Positions 9,488 through 18,738 of a DNA stretch of 64,000 bases are shown in pieces. The position numbers and the translations under genes were made by a program. Source of the stretch: Flavobacterium humidisoli. Lineage in GTDB: Bacteria > Bacteroidota > Bacteroidia > Flavobacteriales > Flavobacteriaceae. The stretch is taken from assembly GCF_023272795.1 (NCBI RefSeq), contig NZ_CP096829.1, forward strand, positions 3,410,001-3,474,000. The letters run 5' to 3'. How positions within the stretch are numbered: the stretch's first letter is position 1; every line of letters begins with the position of its first letter. Below the pieces are notes generated by a model, which did not search any database, was not told where the DNA came from, and saw nothing but the letters and a program-made list of their open reading frames with translations.

Positions 9488-9625
9488 ATCATTACTACAT
9501 CATAATGTTATGTTAAACGAATTTCTTTAACATTTATAGTGTTGATAATCATTGTTGTAAGCTAAAATTTTAACACAATGATGTAGCTATGTTGTAGTGG
9601 TATTTGATGTACTACAACGTTGTAA
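9488..9625. promoter_or_regulatory. Repeat-rich upstream region of susC, candidate operator
   Basis: Within the 244-base gap between the regulator and susC the motif GTTGTA(A/G) occurs at 9554, 9591 and 9619. A perfect inverted pair GTTGTAGT (9591-9598) / ACTACAAC (9611-9618) has a 12-nt spacer and overlaps a 10-bp palindrome ACAACGTTGT (9614-9623). A related ACTACAT lies at 9494. The cluster is a good candidate for binding by the adjacent LuxR-type regulator. I found no convincing TTG/TAnnTTTG promoter pair here. Confidence 0.5.
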
Positions 9626-9667
9626 TTGCTTAATTTGGCTCTACTAACTTAAACGATTACGTACTGT

Positions 9668-12600
9668 ATGAAAAATTTTATTTTTAGCTTTTTAGCGCTC
9701 TTGCTGCTGCCTACCTATATGATGGGGCAAGCTCAAGCAATTAAAGGAAAAGTAGTAGACAGTAATGGAATGGGAATTCCAGGAGCAATTATCGCTTCAG
9801 CTGATGCTAGAGCAACTGCAGATGCAGATTTCGACGGAAACTTTACAATTAATGCAAAACCTGGAGATATTTTAAAAATCTCTATGTTAGGTTTTGATTC
9901 GGTTTCTGTACCGGCTAGTGCCGCACCAATGACAATTACCTTAAAAGAGGCAGGTGATACTGCGTTGAAAGAAGTAGTTGTAATCGGGTACGGTACCAGA
10001 AAGAAAATTGATAATACTTCGGCTGTAAGCTCAATTAAGTCCGAAGAAATTACCAAAATGAAAGTAATAAATGCTTCGCAAGCTATTCAAGGTAAAGCTG
10101 CAGGGGTACAAGTTGCTACATCAGACGCACCAGGAAGTACACCTTCTATTGTTATTAGAGGGGTTGGTACTGCATTAGGAGGAAGAAATCCATTGTACGT
10201 TGTAGATGGTATGCCTACTGATAACATTAATAATATCAACTCGAATGATATTACTTCTTATGAGGTTTTAAAAGATGCTTCTGCACTTGCTATCTATGGT
10301 ACTAGAGGTGCGAATGGGGTAATCATGATTACTACCAAAACAGGTAAAGGGAAATTGGTTGTAGATATTGACAGTTATGCTGGTTTTAGATCACCTCTAA
10401 AGAAAGTAAAAATGGCAAATGCTGACCAATATATTCAATATAATAATGCAGCTTTTATTAGTCAGTTTCCTGCTGGAAGATTTTCTCAAAATCAACCGTA
10501 TAATACAAACTGGTTTGATGAAATAACAAGAACAGGAGTTTACACTCAAAATAATGTATCACTTTCTGGATCTTCAGAAAATATTAAATATTTCTTTAGT
10601 GTTGGTAATTACGAAGAAGAAGGTATTTTAAAAGGAACTGAATACGGGCGTACTACTTTTAGAAGTAATAACGAGTACAAGATTTCGGAAAAACTTAAAA
10701 TCAGCCAAAATTTTAGTGTTAGTTCTATAAAAAATACTCCACAGCCAATGTCTGCATTCACATCTGCTTACAGACAATCTCCTTTGGTTCCTGTACGTTA
10801 TCCTGATGGTAAATATGGTGTGCCATTTTTAAAAGATGGAGTTATAGCTCAAACAGGAGATTCATTTAACTCAGTTGGAAACCCTGTTGTTGCCTTAGAT
10901 TATAACAATGAGCAACAAAAAACGGTTACACTTCAAGGTGGATTAAAATTAGATTGGGATATCATGAAATCATTGAAATTCACTTCGCAATTTAATGGAG
11001 AATACTACACTTATAAACAATACAATTTTGTTGACAATTTAGGTCTTTGGCTAGCTGCAGATCCAAATAGATTAGAGGCTAATTATGATAAAAAGAGTTT
11101 GAATACAAACACTTTAACAAGAAATACAGATGATTATTTCAACTGGAACTTATCAAACTATTTTACTTACAATAAAGTTTTCGCAGAAATTCATGACGTA
11201 GAAGTTACTGCAGGTATTGAAGCCAATGTTATTGGGGTAAGATCTAAAACTACTGCCGATATTAAGAATGTGAATCCAAATAGTAACTATTGGGGGCTTG
11301 ATGGTGTTGCATATGCTCAAAATGGAGGTGTAACAAATTATAAAGCTATAAATGAAAACGAAGCTAGATTAGCATCGTATTTTGCTCGTTTCCAATATAA
11401 ATTAATGGACAGATACTTATTAACAGGTACTGTGAGACGCGATGGATCTTCAAATTATTCAAGTGATTATCGTTGGGGGACATTCCCATCAGTTGGTCTT
11501 GGATGGATTGTAACAAAAGAAAGCTTCTTATCTGATATTAAAAATTTAGATTTATTAAAAGTTAGAGGTTCTTGGGGTAAATTAGGAAACCAAAAAGTGC
11601 CATTAAATATCCAGTCATTTACTTCTGGAGTAGATTACAATGGAGGTTCTGGAACAACTATTAATTCGCAAATTGATCCAAGTTTATCATGGGAAATTGT
11701 AGAAGAAGCTTCTGCAGGTATCGATGTTGAGTTGTTTAATAGTAGATTGAAAGGATCATTTGATGTGTACAGCAAAAACACTAACAATGCTATTTTAAAT
11801 GTTACGCCTTACTCAACTTCTGGAATTACTGTAGAATCTCCAACACACGTAGGTGAGGTATCTAATAAAGGGTACGAAATTGCTTTACGTTGGGATGATA
11901 AAATCAACGATAACTTAAGTTACTGGGTAGGAGGGAATTTCTCTCATAACAAAAATGAATTAGCTAGTTTAAAAAATGTTAGACTTGCAACAATCAATGG
12001 TGGTTCATTAGGTAATGGTCAAGTAACAAAAATACTTGATAATACATCAGTAGGACAGCCTTTAGGTAGTTTCTATATGTACGAATATGCGGGTGTTGAT
12101 CCAGCAAACGGACAGATGCTGTACTATACAGCAGACGGAAATAAGGTAGCTCAAGGTGCTTTAGATCAAACTAAAGATAGAAAATACGTGGGTTCAGTTT
12201 TACCAACTTCTACTTACGGAGTTACTTTAGGATTAAATTACAAAAATGTTGATTTCTCTGTAGACGGATACGGAACAGGTGGTGCAAAAGTTTATAATGG
12301 AAAAAAAGCACAGCGTTTTTATGGAGAAAATGTAGAAGCGTCTTTACTTAATGACATGTGGACTCCAACAAACACATCAGGATCTAATCCAGCTCCATTT
12401 AATCAGGTTCCAGTAGCATCAACTTATTATTTAGAATCTGGAGATTTCTTCAGAATCAATAACATTACATTAGGATATAAACTTCCATTAAGAGAAGAAG
12501 GTTTTATTAGCTATTGTAGAATCTACGTAAATGCTATGAACCCTTTCATTAGTCAAAAATTCTCAGGATTCTCACCTGAGGTTTTAGGAGATGGTGAATT

Positions 12601-12682
12601 AGTTAAAGGTACTCAGGGAGTAGAGTTAGATGCTTATCCAGCATTAAAAACATTTGTAGTTGGTGCAAACTTAAAATTTTAA
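9668..12682 (+). CDS. SusC/RagA-family TonB-dependent glycan transporter
   Basis: A 1004-residue outer-membrane importer that takes up oligosaccharides with energy from TonB and with its SusD partner as lid. It has a signal peptide (to about MMGQAQA), an N-terminal carboxypeptidase-regulatory-like domain (IKGKVVDSNGMGIPGA), the linker KEVVVIGYGTRKK, a plug domain (NPLYVVDGMPTDNIN, YGTRGANGVIMITTKTGKG), then a 22-strand-type beta-barrel ending in LKF. SusD starts only 4 bases after its stop. The pair defines a polysaccharide utilisation locus. The substrate is inferred from the downstream GH144 and GH3 genes. Confidence 0.95.
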   Translation: MKNFIFSFLALLLLPTYMMGQAQAIKGKVVDSNGMGIPGAIIASADARATADADFDGNFTINAKPGDILKISMLGFDSVSVPASAAPMTITLKEAGDTALKEVVVIGYGTRKKIDNTSAVSSIKSEEITKMKVINASQAIQGKAAGVQVATSDAPGSTPSIVIRGVGTALGGRNPLYVVDGMPTDNINNINSNDITSYEVLKDASALAIYGTRGANGVIMITTKTGKGKLVVDIDSYAGFRSPLKKVKMANADQYIQYNNAAFISQFPAGRFSQNQPYNTNWFDEITRTGVYTQNNVSLSGSSENIKYFFSVGNYEEEGILKGTEYGRTTFRSNNEYKISEKLKISQNFSVSSIKNTPQPMSAFTSAYRQSPLVPVRYPDGKYGVPFLKDGVIAQTGDSFNSVGNPVVALDYNNEQQKTVTLQGGLKLDWDIMKSLKFTSQFNGEYYTYKQYNFVDNLGLWLAADPNRLEANYDKKSLNTNTLTRNTDDYFNWNLSNYFTYNKVFAEIHDVEVTAGIEANVIGVRSKTTADIKNVNPNSNYWGLDGVAYAQNGGVTNYKAINENEARLASYFARFQYKLMDRYLLTGTVRRDGSSNYSSDYRWGTFPSVGLGWIVTKESFLSDIKNLDLLKVRGSWGKLGNQKVPLNIQSFTSGVDYNGGSGTTINSQIDPSLSWEIVEEASAGIDVELFNSRLKGSFDVYSKNTNNAILNVTPYSTSGITVESPTHVGEVSNKGYEIALRWDDKINDNLSYWVGGNFSHNKNELASLKNVRLATINGGSLGNGQVTKILDNTSVGQPLGSFYMYEYAGVDPANGQMLYYTADGNKVAQGALDQTKDRKYVGSVLPTSTYGVTLGLNYKNVDFSVDGYGTGGAKVYNGKKAQRFYGENVEASLLNDMWTPTNTSGSNPAPFNQVPVASTYYLESGDFFRINNITLGYKLPLREEGFISYCRIYVNAMNPFISQKFSGFSPEVLGDGELVKGTQGVELDAYPALKTFVVGANLKF

Positions 12683-12686
12683 TATC

Positions 12687-14165
12687 ATGAAACGATTATA
12701 TATATCACTTTTTATACTTTCTGGTTTGTTTGTATCTGGATGTTCAGATGAATTTTTAGAAGTAGATCAGACAAAAAATATTCCGGCAGATCCTGCTTTA
12801 GTTGATAGTGATGCAGGCGCTACATCAATGGTTGATGCAGTTTATAATATATTTTTATCTTGGGACATGTCTTCTTTTGCTTGGAACGGGGTTACAAGTA
12901 TTATGACTGACGACGCAGATAAAGGCTCAGATCCAGGAGATACTGGTACAGATAAAGATGTTCTAGATGCTTTAACTTTTAATTCTTCTACACCATCTTT
13001 TAGCAGTATTTGGAATTATAATTATGCAGGAATCAACAGAGCAAATCAAGCATTAGCGATGTTTCCAAAACTTACGCAAGTATCTCCTGCTTTAAAAACA
13101 AGATTAGAAGGAGAAGCTAAGTTTTTAAGAGCTTTTATGTACTTTACTTTAGTAAAAGGATATGGAGGGGTGCCTATTGTAGATCATTTGCCAATTCCTG
13201 GAAATGATGATGATAGACTTATGCAATTAACGCGTAAAACTCCAGCAGAAGTTTATGCTTTTATCGAAAAAGATTTAAATGATGCTATCGTAGCTTTACC
13301 ATTAAAATCTTCATATAGTGGGACTGACGTTGCACGTGCTTCTAAAGGAGCTGCTTATGCTCTGTTAGCTAAAGTTAATTTATACCAAAAAAACTGGCAA
13401 AAAGTAATTGATAATTGCAATCAAGTAACAGGTTATTCTTTAGTTTCTGACTATTCTTTACAATACAAGAAAGAAGGAGAGTTTGGTCCAGAATCAATTT
13501 TTGAAATTAATGGAATTGGAGGAACTTCTTCTCCTGGATTTGGAATCGGAAATTATACTGTGTCTCAAGCGCCAAGAGGTGCTGGAGGATGGGGATGGGG
13601 TTTCAATACACCATCTCAAGGACTTGCTGATGCTTATGAAGCAGGAGATGTTAGAAAAAATGCTACGATTATCTTTAGAGGTTCAGTTTTATACGATGGT
13701 ACAGTTGTAGCATCTACTGTATCTAACCCAATGTACAATTATAAAGCATATTCGTCAGCGTTTTACAATCAGGAATTTACAGACGTAAATCTTAGATATT
13801 TAAGATATGCTGAGGTAATATTAATGAAAGCTGAGGCTCTAAATGAATTAGGACAAACTTCAGAAGCGATTCCTTTGATCAATCAGATTAGACATAGAGC
13901 CGGATTAGGTGATACTCCAGCAACTGGTCAGTCAGATGTTAGAAAAGCAATTTATAAAGAAAGAAGATTAGAATTTGCTTTTGAGCACGACAGATGGTTT
14001 GATCTTGTAAGAACAGGACAGGCAGAAGCAGCTATGAAAGCAGATGTTAGCGCTACTTTCCCTAATGGAAAAACTTTTATAGTGGGTAAACATGAGTTAT
14101 ATCCAATTCCAGCTTTAGTGGTTCAACAATCTGGTGGGGTAACAACACAAAACCCTGGTTATTAA
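12687..14165 (+). CDS. SusD/RagB-family glycan-binding lipoprotein
   Basis: A 492-residue surface lipoprotein that binds glycan and caps the SusC barrel. The signal peptide ends in a lipobox (LFVSGC, Cys19). The helical TPR-like SusD core shows family landmarks: GINRANQAL, AKFLRAFMYFTLVKGYGGVPIV, AKVNLYQKNW, and the C-terminal RLEFAFEHDRWFDLVRTG. It is co-transcribed with susC (4-base gap). A hairpin lies between it and the next gene, which may lower expression of the enzymes relative to the transporter. Confidence 0.95.
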   Translation: MKRLYISLFILSGLFVSGCSDEFLEVDQTKNIPADPALVDSDAGATSMVDAVYNIFLSWDMSSFAWNGVTSIMTDDADKGSDPGDTGTDKDVLDALTFNSSTPSFSSIWNYNYAGINRANQALAMFPKLTQVSPALKTRLEGEAKFLRAFMYFTLVKGYGGVPIVDHLPIPGNDDDRLMQLTRKTPAEVYAFIEKDLNDAIVALPLKSSYSGTDVARASKGAAYALLAKVNLYQKNWQKVIDNCNQVTGYSLVSDYSLQYKKEGEFGPESIFEINGIGGTSSPGFGIGNYTVSQAPRGAGGWGWGFNTPSQGLADAYEAGDVRKNATIIFRGSVLYDGTVVASTVSNPMYNYKAYSSAFYNQEFTDVNLRYLRYAEVILMKAEALNELGQTSEAIPLINQIRHRAGLGDTPATGQSDVRKAIYKERRLEFAFEHDRWFDLVRTGQAEAAMKADVSATFPNGKTFIVGKHELYPIPALVVQQSGGVTTQNPGY

Positions 14166-14178
14166 TCAAAATCTTAAA

Positions 14179-14213
14179 AATCACTTCCCTTTAGATTTCT
14201 AGGGGAAGTGATT
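14179..14213 (+). terminator. Intra-operon hairpin between susD and the glucanase gene
   Basis: A perfect 11-bp stem (AATCACTTCCC / GGGAAGTGATT) with a 13-nt loop starts 13 bases past the susD stop. The tail (ATTTATTAAA) is only weakly T-rich, so it may be a partial terminator or an mRNA-stabilising 3' end rather than a full stop. Confidence 0.55.
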
Positions 14214-14239
14214 ATTTATTAAAATCTTAAATTTTTATA

Positions 14240-15616
14240 ATGGTTAGAATTTCAGTTTTATTTTTAGCTTTTACTTTTTTTAGTTGTGGATCTAATGCCG
14301 ATAAGTCAAAAGAAAATGTACAGGAAAATATTTCTGGCGTTACTGCATTAACAGACGAACAGCTTTTAGATGCTGTTCAAAAACAAACATTTAAATATTT
14401 CTGGGACTATGCAGAACCAAATTCTGGATTAGCGAGAGAGCGTTATCATCCAGATGGAGTTTATCCTGAAAATGATTCGAATATCGTTACAACAGGTGGT
14501 TCAGGTTTCGGATTAATGGCACTTGTTTCAGGAATGTCTCAAGGTTATATTACTAAAGAGCAAGGAGTAGAAAGACTTAACAAAATTGCAGATTTTTTAG
14601 GCAAAGCAGATCGTTTTCACGGAGCATGGTCACATTGGATTGACGGAAATACAGGAAAAGTAAAGCCTTTTGGAACCAAGGATAATGGTGGCGATTTAGT
14701 TGAAACCTCATTTTTGGTTGCAGGAATGATTACCGTTCGTGAATATCTTAAAGATGGTTCTGAAAAAGAAAAAGCAGTAGCACAAAAATACGATGCACTT
14801 TGGAAAGGTGTTGACTGGCAATGGTACACAAACAATAAAAATGTTTTGTATTGGCATTGGTCTCCGAGCTATGCTTGGGAAATGAATTTTCCACTACAAG
14901 GATATAACGAATGTCTTATTACTTACGTAATGGCAGCGTCTTCGCCAACTCATACAATTGATGCGAAAGTATATCACGAAGGATGGGCGAGAAGCGGTGG
15001 CATAGTTTCTTCAAAAACAAAATATAATATCCCACTTATTTTAAAACACAATGGTGCAGAAGAATTTGGCGGTCCATTATTCTGGGCTCATTATTCTTAT
15101 GTAGGTTTAGATCCAAACCAATTAAGTGATAAATATGCTAACTATTGGGATTTAAATGTTAATCAGACTAAAATTAACTACGAATATTGTGTTGAAAACC
15201 CCAAAAAAATTACGGGTTATGGACCAGAATATTGGGGATTAACAGCCTCATATTCTAGAAACCCTGATGGTTCTATTGGATATAATGCACATATGCCAAG
15301 TAACGATCAAGGTGTGATTTCGCCAACAGCAGCAATTAGCTCAATCGTTTATACGCCAAAAGAATCAATGACATTTATTCGCAATTTATATGAGAATCAT
15401 AAAGATGAAACTTGGGGAAATGCAGGTTTTTATGATGCTCTTAGCTTAGGAAATAAATGGGTAGCAAAACGCTATTTGGCAATTGATCAAGGTCCAGAAG
15501 TTGTAATGATTGAAAATTACAGAACAGGATTATTGTGGAAATTGTTTATGAATGCACCAGAGGTAAAACAAGGTTTAACAAAACTTGGATTTAAATCTGG
15601 AAAATACGGAATTTAA
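14240..15616 (+). CDS. GH144-type (Glycoamylase Pfam) beta-1,2-glucanase lipoprotein
   Basis: A 458-residue enzyme with a short lipoprotein signal (AFTFFSC, Cys16), so it is probably on the cell surface. The body is the (alpha/alpha)6-barrel glycoamylase-like domain: LLDAVQKQTFKYFWDYAEP, GGSGFGLMAL, GAWSHWIDG, GGDLVETSFLVAGM, and the C-terminal TYVMAAS and FGGPLFWAHYSYVGLDP blocks. Bacteroidota members of this family include the endo-beta-1,2-glucanases of GH144 (established for a Chitinophaga enzyme). Older annotations call them glucoamylases. It follows SusD and is followed by an esterase and a GH3 beta-glucosidase, a set that fits beta-1,2-glucan breakdown. The exact linkage is inferred. 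Confidence 0.8.
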   Translation: MVRISVLFLAFTFFSCGSNADKSKENVQENISGVTALTDEQLLDAVQKQTFKYFWDYAEPNSGLARERYHPDGVYPENDSNIVTTGGSGFGLMALVSGMSQGYITKEQGVERLNKIADFLGKADRFHGAWSHWIDGNTGKVKPFGTKDNGGDLVETSFLVAGMITVREYLKDGSEKEKAVAQKYDALWKGVDWQWYTNNKNVLYWHWSPSYAWEMNFPLQGYNECLITYVMAASSPTHTIDAKVYHEGWARSGGIVSSKTKYNIPLILKHNGAEEFGGPLFWAHYSYVGLDPNQLSDKYANYWDLNVNQTKINYEYCVENPKKITGYGPEYWGLTASYSRNPDGSIGYNAHMPSNDQGVISPTAAISSIVYTPKESMTFIRNLYENHKDETWGNAGFYDALSLGNKWVAKRYLAIDQGPEVVMIENYRTGLLWKLFMNAPEVKQGLTKLGFKSGKYGI

Positions 15617-15622
15617 GGTTGT

Positions 15623-16336
15623 ATGAAAAATAAGTTAGCATTTATATTTCTGTTGTTTTCGATAGTTGTTTTTGGGCAGAGTGAAACAACTGGAAAAATC
15701 AATACAGTTATAATGTCTAAATATGAACTGGGATATGTTTTACATCATCCAGCAAATGTTAAGGAGAAAAAGCCATTGATTGTTTTTATTTCGGGCGATG
15801 GAGAAAAGGGAACCGATTTGGAGAAAGTAAAAATTAATGGTCCTTTAAAATATTTAAAAACGCACCAATTGGACGCTTATGTTTTGGCTCCACAATGCAA
15901 AGAAGATGAAAATTGGGATATAGAATCGATTTATCAGCTGATTGTGAAAATTCAGAAAGAGAATAAAATCGATTCAGAAAGAATTTATGTTACTGGTTTG
16001 AGCTCAGGAGGTTGGGCTTCTTGGAATTTGGCTTTTGCACATCCAGATCTATTTGCCGCAAACGTACCTGTAGCTGGCTTTGTAGATTTGATTCAGTTAG
16101 AAAAAACTTGTGAAATAGCCAATATTCCAACCAGAATTTTTCATGGATTACAGGATAATGTGGTAAATGTAAATTATGCCATCACGATTTATAATGAATT
16201 GAAAAAATGTAATGGCAAAGATGTAAAGCTAACTATTTTTGATGATGCAAATCATGACAGCTGGACAAGAGTTTATGATGACAAAGAGATCTATGACTGG
16301 ATGTTACAGCAAAGAAAAACGAATACAAACAAATAA
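15623..16336 (+). CDS. Secreted alpha/beta-hydrolase esterase
   Basis: A 237-residue protein with a signal peptide (MKNKLAFIFLLFSIVVFGQ). It has an alpha/beta-hydrolase core: nucleophile elbow GLSSGG, then an acid Asp in HGLQDNVV and the catalytic His in DDANHDSW. It resembles the PHB-depolymerase/feruloyl-esterase-like carboxylesterases that often sit in utilisation loci. It starts 6 bases after the GH144 stop and ends 10 bases before the GH3 gene, so it is co-expressed with them. It may remove ester substituents (for example succinyl or acetyl) from the glycan. That role is inference from context. Confidence 0.8.
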   Translation: MKNKLAFIFLLFSIVVFGQSETTGKINTVIMSKYELGYVLHHPANVKEKKPLIVFISGDGEKGTDLEKVKINGPLKYLKTHQLDAYVLAPQCKEDENWDIESIYQLIVKIQKENKIDSERIYVTGLSSGGWASWNLAFAHPDLFAANVPVAGFVDLIQLEKTCEIANIPTRIFHGLQDNVVNVNYAITIYNELKKCNGKDVKLTIFDDANHDSWTRVYDDKEIYDWMLQQRKTNTNK

Positions 16337-16346
16337 ATAGAATAGA

Positions 16347-18647
16347 ATGAAAAACAAATTAGTCTTACTTTTTTTAGGATGCGCTGTTTTGGGTTATGCT
16401 CAAAAAAAGCCAGCTAAAAATACAGTGAAAATTAAACCAAAGTCTGAATTTGTGGCGGAATTAATGTCAAAAATGACTTTAGACGAGAAATTGGGCCAGT
16501 TAAACTTGCCAACATCTGGTGATATTACCACTGGGCAGGCAAACAGCTCAAATGTGGCAAAAAATATTGCTGAAGGAAAAGTGGGTGGTTTGTTCAACAT
16601 TAAGTCAGTTCAAAAAATTAAAGAAGTACAGAAAATTGCGGTTGAGAAAAGCCGTTTAAAAATTCCGTTGCTTTTTGGTATGGACGTTATTCACGGTTAC
16701 GAAACAACATTCCCAATTCCGTTAGGATTATCTTGTACTTGGGATATGGGCTTAATTGAAAGAAGTGCGCAAATTGCTGCTAAAGAAGCAAGTGCAGACG
16801 GAATTAACTGGACATTTTCTCCAATGGTTGATATTTCTCGTGATCCAAGATGGGGAAGAGTTTCTGAAGGTTCAGGAGAAGATCCGTACTTAGGAAGCCA
16901 GATTGCAAAAGCCATGGTAAACGGTTACCAACAACATGATCTTTCAAAAAACAACTCAATTTTAGCTTGTGTTAAACACTTCGCATTATATGGAGCTCCA
17001 GAAGGCGGACGTGATTACAACATTGTCGATATGAGCCACATCAGAATGTTTAATGACTATTTTCCTCCTTACAAAGCTGCAGTCGATGCCGGTGTAGGTT
17101 CGGTTATGGCTTCTTTCAACGAAGTTGACGGAATTCCAGCAACAGGAAATAAATGGTTAATGACAGATGTTTTAAGAAAACAATGGGGTTTCAAAGGATT
17201 TGTAGTGACAGATTTTACAGGTATTCCTGAAATGATCGAGCATGGAATGGGAGATTTACAAGCAGTTTCTGCTCAATCTCTAAATGCTGGTGTTGAAATG
17301 GATATGGTTGGAGAAGGTTTCTTAGGAACTTTGAAAAAATCTTTGGATGAAGGAAAAGTAAAAATCGAAACTATTGATAATGCTGTAAAACTTATTCTAG
17401 AAGCAAAATACGATTTAGGTTTATTCCAAGATCCATACAAATATTGTGACGAAAAGAGAGCAAAAACGGAGATTTTTACAACGGATAGTAGAAAAGAAGC
17501 ACGTGATATTGCAGCACAATCTTTGGTTTTATTAAAAAATCAAAATCAGCTTTTACCACTTAAAAAATCTGGAACAATTGGTTTAATCGGACCATTGGCA
17601 GATGCTAAAGAAAACATGCCAGGAACTTGGAGTGTGGCTACAAAAATGGAAAATGCTGTTTCATTATTGAGAGGTATTAAAGAAGTTGCAGGAGCTGGAA
17701 CAAAAGTTTTATATGCAAAAGGAAGTAATTTAGATTATGATGAAACTTTTGAAACTAATGCGACAATGTTCGGTAAAACTTTACACCGTGATGCTCGTAC
17801 AAAAGAAGAGTTATTAGCAGAAGCTTTAAAAGTAGCAGAGCAGTCAGATGTAATTGTTGCAGCTTTAGGCGAATCGGCAGAGATGAGCGGAGAATCTAGC
17901 AGCCGTACAAACTTAGAAATTCCACAAGCGCAAAAAGATTTATTAAATGCTTTATTAAAAACTGGAAAACCAGTTGTTTTAGTTTTATTTGACGGACGTC
18001 CTTTAGTGATTACAGACGAAGAAAAAACAGTTCCAGCAATTTTAAATGCTTGGTTTGCTGGTACAGAAGCAGGTTATGCAATTGCTGATGTGTTATTCGG
18101 AGATGTAAATCCTTCAGGAAAATTGACTTCAACTTTCCCAAGAAGTGTTGGACAATTGCCAATTTACTATGCACACAAAAATACAGGAAGACCACTTTCT
18201 AACACAGAAGGGAAATTTGAGAAATTCAGATCAAATTATATTGATGAAAGAAACGAGCCTTTATTCCCATTCGGGTTTGGTTTAAGCTACACGACTTTTG
18301 ATTATTCAAATTTGAAAATTTCTTCTGATAAAATGAATCCATCTGGAAAATTGAAAGTAACGGTTGATGTAACAAATACTGGAAATTTTGACGGAAAAGA
18401 AACAGTTCAATTATACATTAGAGATTTAGTTGGTTCAGTAACAAGACCGGTTAGAGAATTAAAAGGTTTCCAAAAAATAACACTTAAGAAAGGTGAAAAA
18501 CAAACAGTAAGTTTTGATATTACTGTTGAAGATTTAAAATTTTATAACTCTGATTTACAATTCGTAGCAGAGCCAGGGCAGTTTGATATTTTCGTTGGTG
18601 GAAATTCAAATGCCGATAAGAAAGTTAGTTTTGAGTTAACTAAATAG
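16347..18647 (+). CDS. bglX: Glycoside hydrolase family 3 beta-glucosidase (BglX-like)
   Basis: A 766-residue secreted beta-glucosidase, close to the length of E. coli BglX. A signal peptide (to GYAQ) is followed by the GH3 N-terminal barrel (LLFGMDVIHGYETTFPIPLG, CVKHFALYGAPEGGRDYN), the C-terminal domain, and a fibronectin-III-like end. The catalytic nucleophile should be D289 in FVVTDFTG, and the acid/base is likely E516 in EMSGESSSR. It probably cuts oligosaccharides released by the GH144 enzyme; Bacteroides GH3 enzymes of this type are known to act on beta-1,2-gluco-oligosaccharides. It is the last gene of the susC unit, ending at a strong terminator. Confidence 0.92.
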   Translation: MKNKLVLLFLGCAVLGYAQKKPAKNTVKIKPKSEFVAELMSKMTLDEKLGQLNLPTSGDITTGQANSSNVAKNIAEGKVGGLFNIKSVQKIKEVQKIAVEKSRLKIPLLFGMDVIHGYETTFPIPLGLSCTWDMGLIERSAQIAAKEASADGINWTFSPMVDISRDPRWGRVSEGSGEDPYLGSQIAKAMVNGYQQHDLSKNNSILACVKHFALYGAPEGGRDYNIVDMSHIRMFNDYFPPYKAAVDAGVGSVMASFNEVDGIPATGNKWLMTDVLRKQWGFKGFVVTDFTGIPEMIEHGMGDLQAVSAQSLNAGVEMDMVGEGFLGTLKKSLDEGKVKIETIDNAVKLILEAKYDLGLFQDPYKYCDEKRAKTEIFTTDSRKEARDIAAQSLVLLKNQNQLLPLKKSGTIGLIGPLADAKENMPGTWSVATKMENAVSLLRGIKEVAGAGTKVLYAKGSNLDYDETFETNATMFGKTLHRDARTKEELLAEALKVAEQSDVIVAALGESAEMSGESSSRTNLEIPQAQKDLLNALLKTGKPVVLVLFDGRPLVITDEEKTVPAILNAWFAGTEAGYAIADVLFGDVNPSGKLTSTFPRSVGQLPIYYAHKNTGRPLSNTEGKFEKFRSNYIDERNEPLFPFGFGLSYTTFDYSNLKISSDKMNPSGKLKVTVDVTNTGNFDGKETVQLYIRDLVGSVTRPVRELKGFQKITLKKGEKQTVSFDITVEDLKFYNSDLQFVAEPGQFDIFVGGNSNADKKVSFELTK

Positions 18648-18667
18648 TTGGTTTATTTGATTAGTGA

Positions 18668-18695
18668 AAAGCCCTTCGTTTGGAGGGCTTTTTTT
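18668..18695 (+). terminator. Intrinsic terminator closing the susC-to-bglX unit
   Basis: An 8-bp stem AAAGCCCT / AGGGCTTT with an 8-nt loop and a T7 tail lies 20 bases past the GH3 stop. It separates the core locus from the phosphodiesterase-GH43 pair. Confidence 0.9.
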
Positions 18696-18738
18696 CTAAA
18701 ATGGCAAAACTTTTTTGTAATTTTTTAACTACGTTATT

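Noticed and set aside
14240-15616. Alpha-glucan (starch) locus with a glucoamylase
   Set aside because: The Pfam name suggests glucoamylase, but no GH13, GH97 or starch-binding SusE/SusF gene is present and a GH3 beta-glucosidase is; beta-1,2-glucan fits better.
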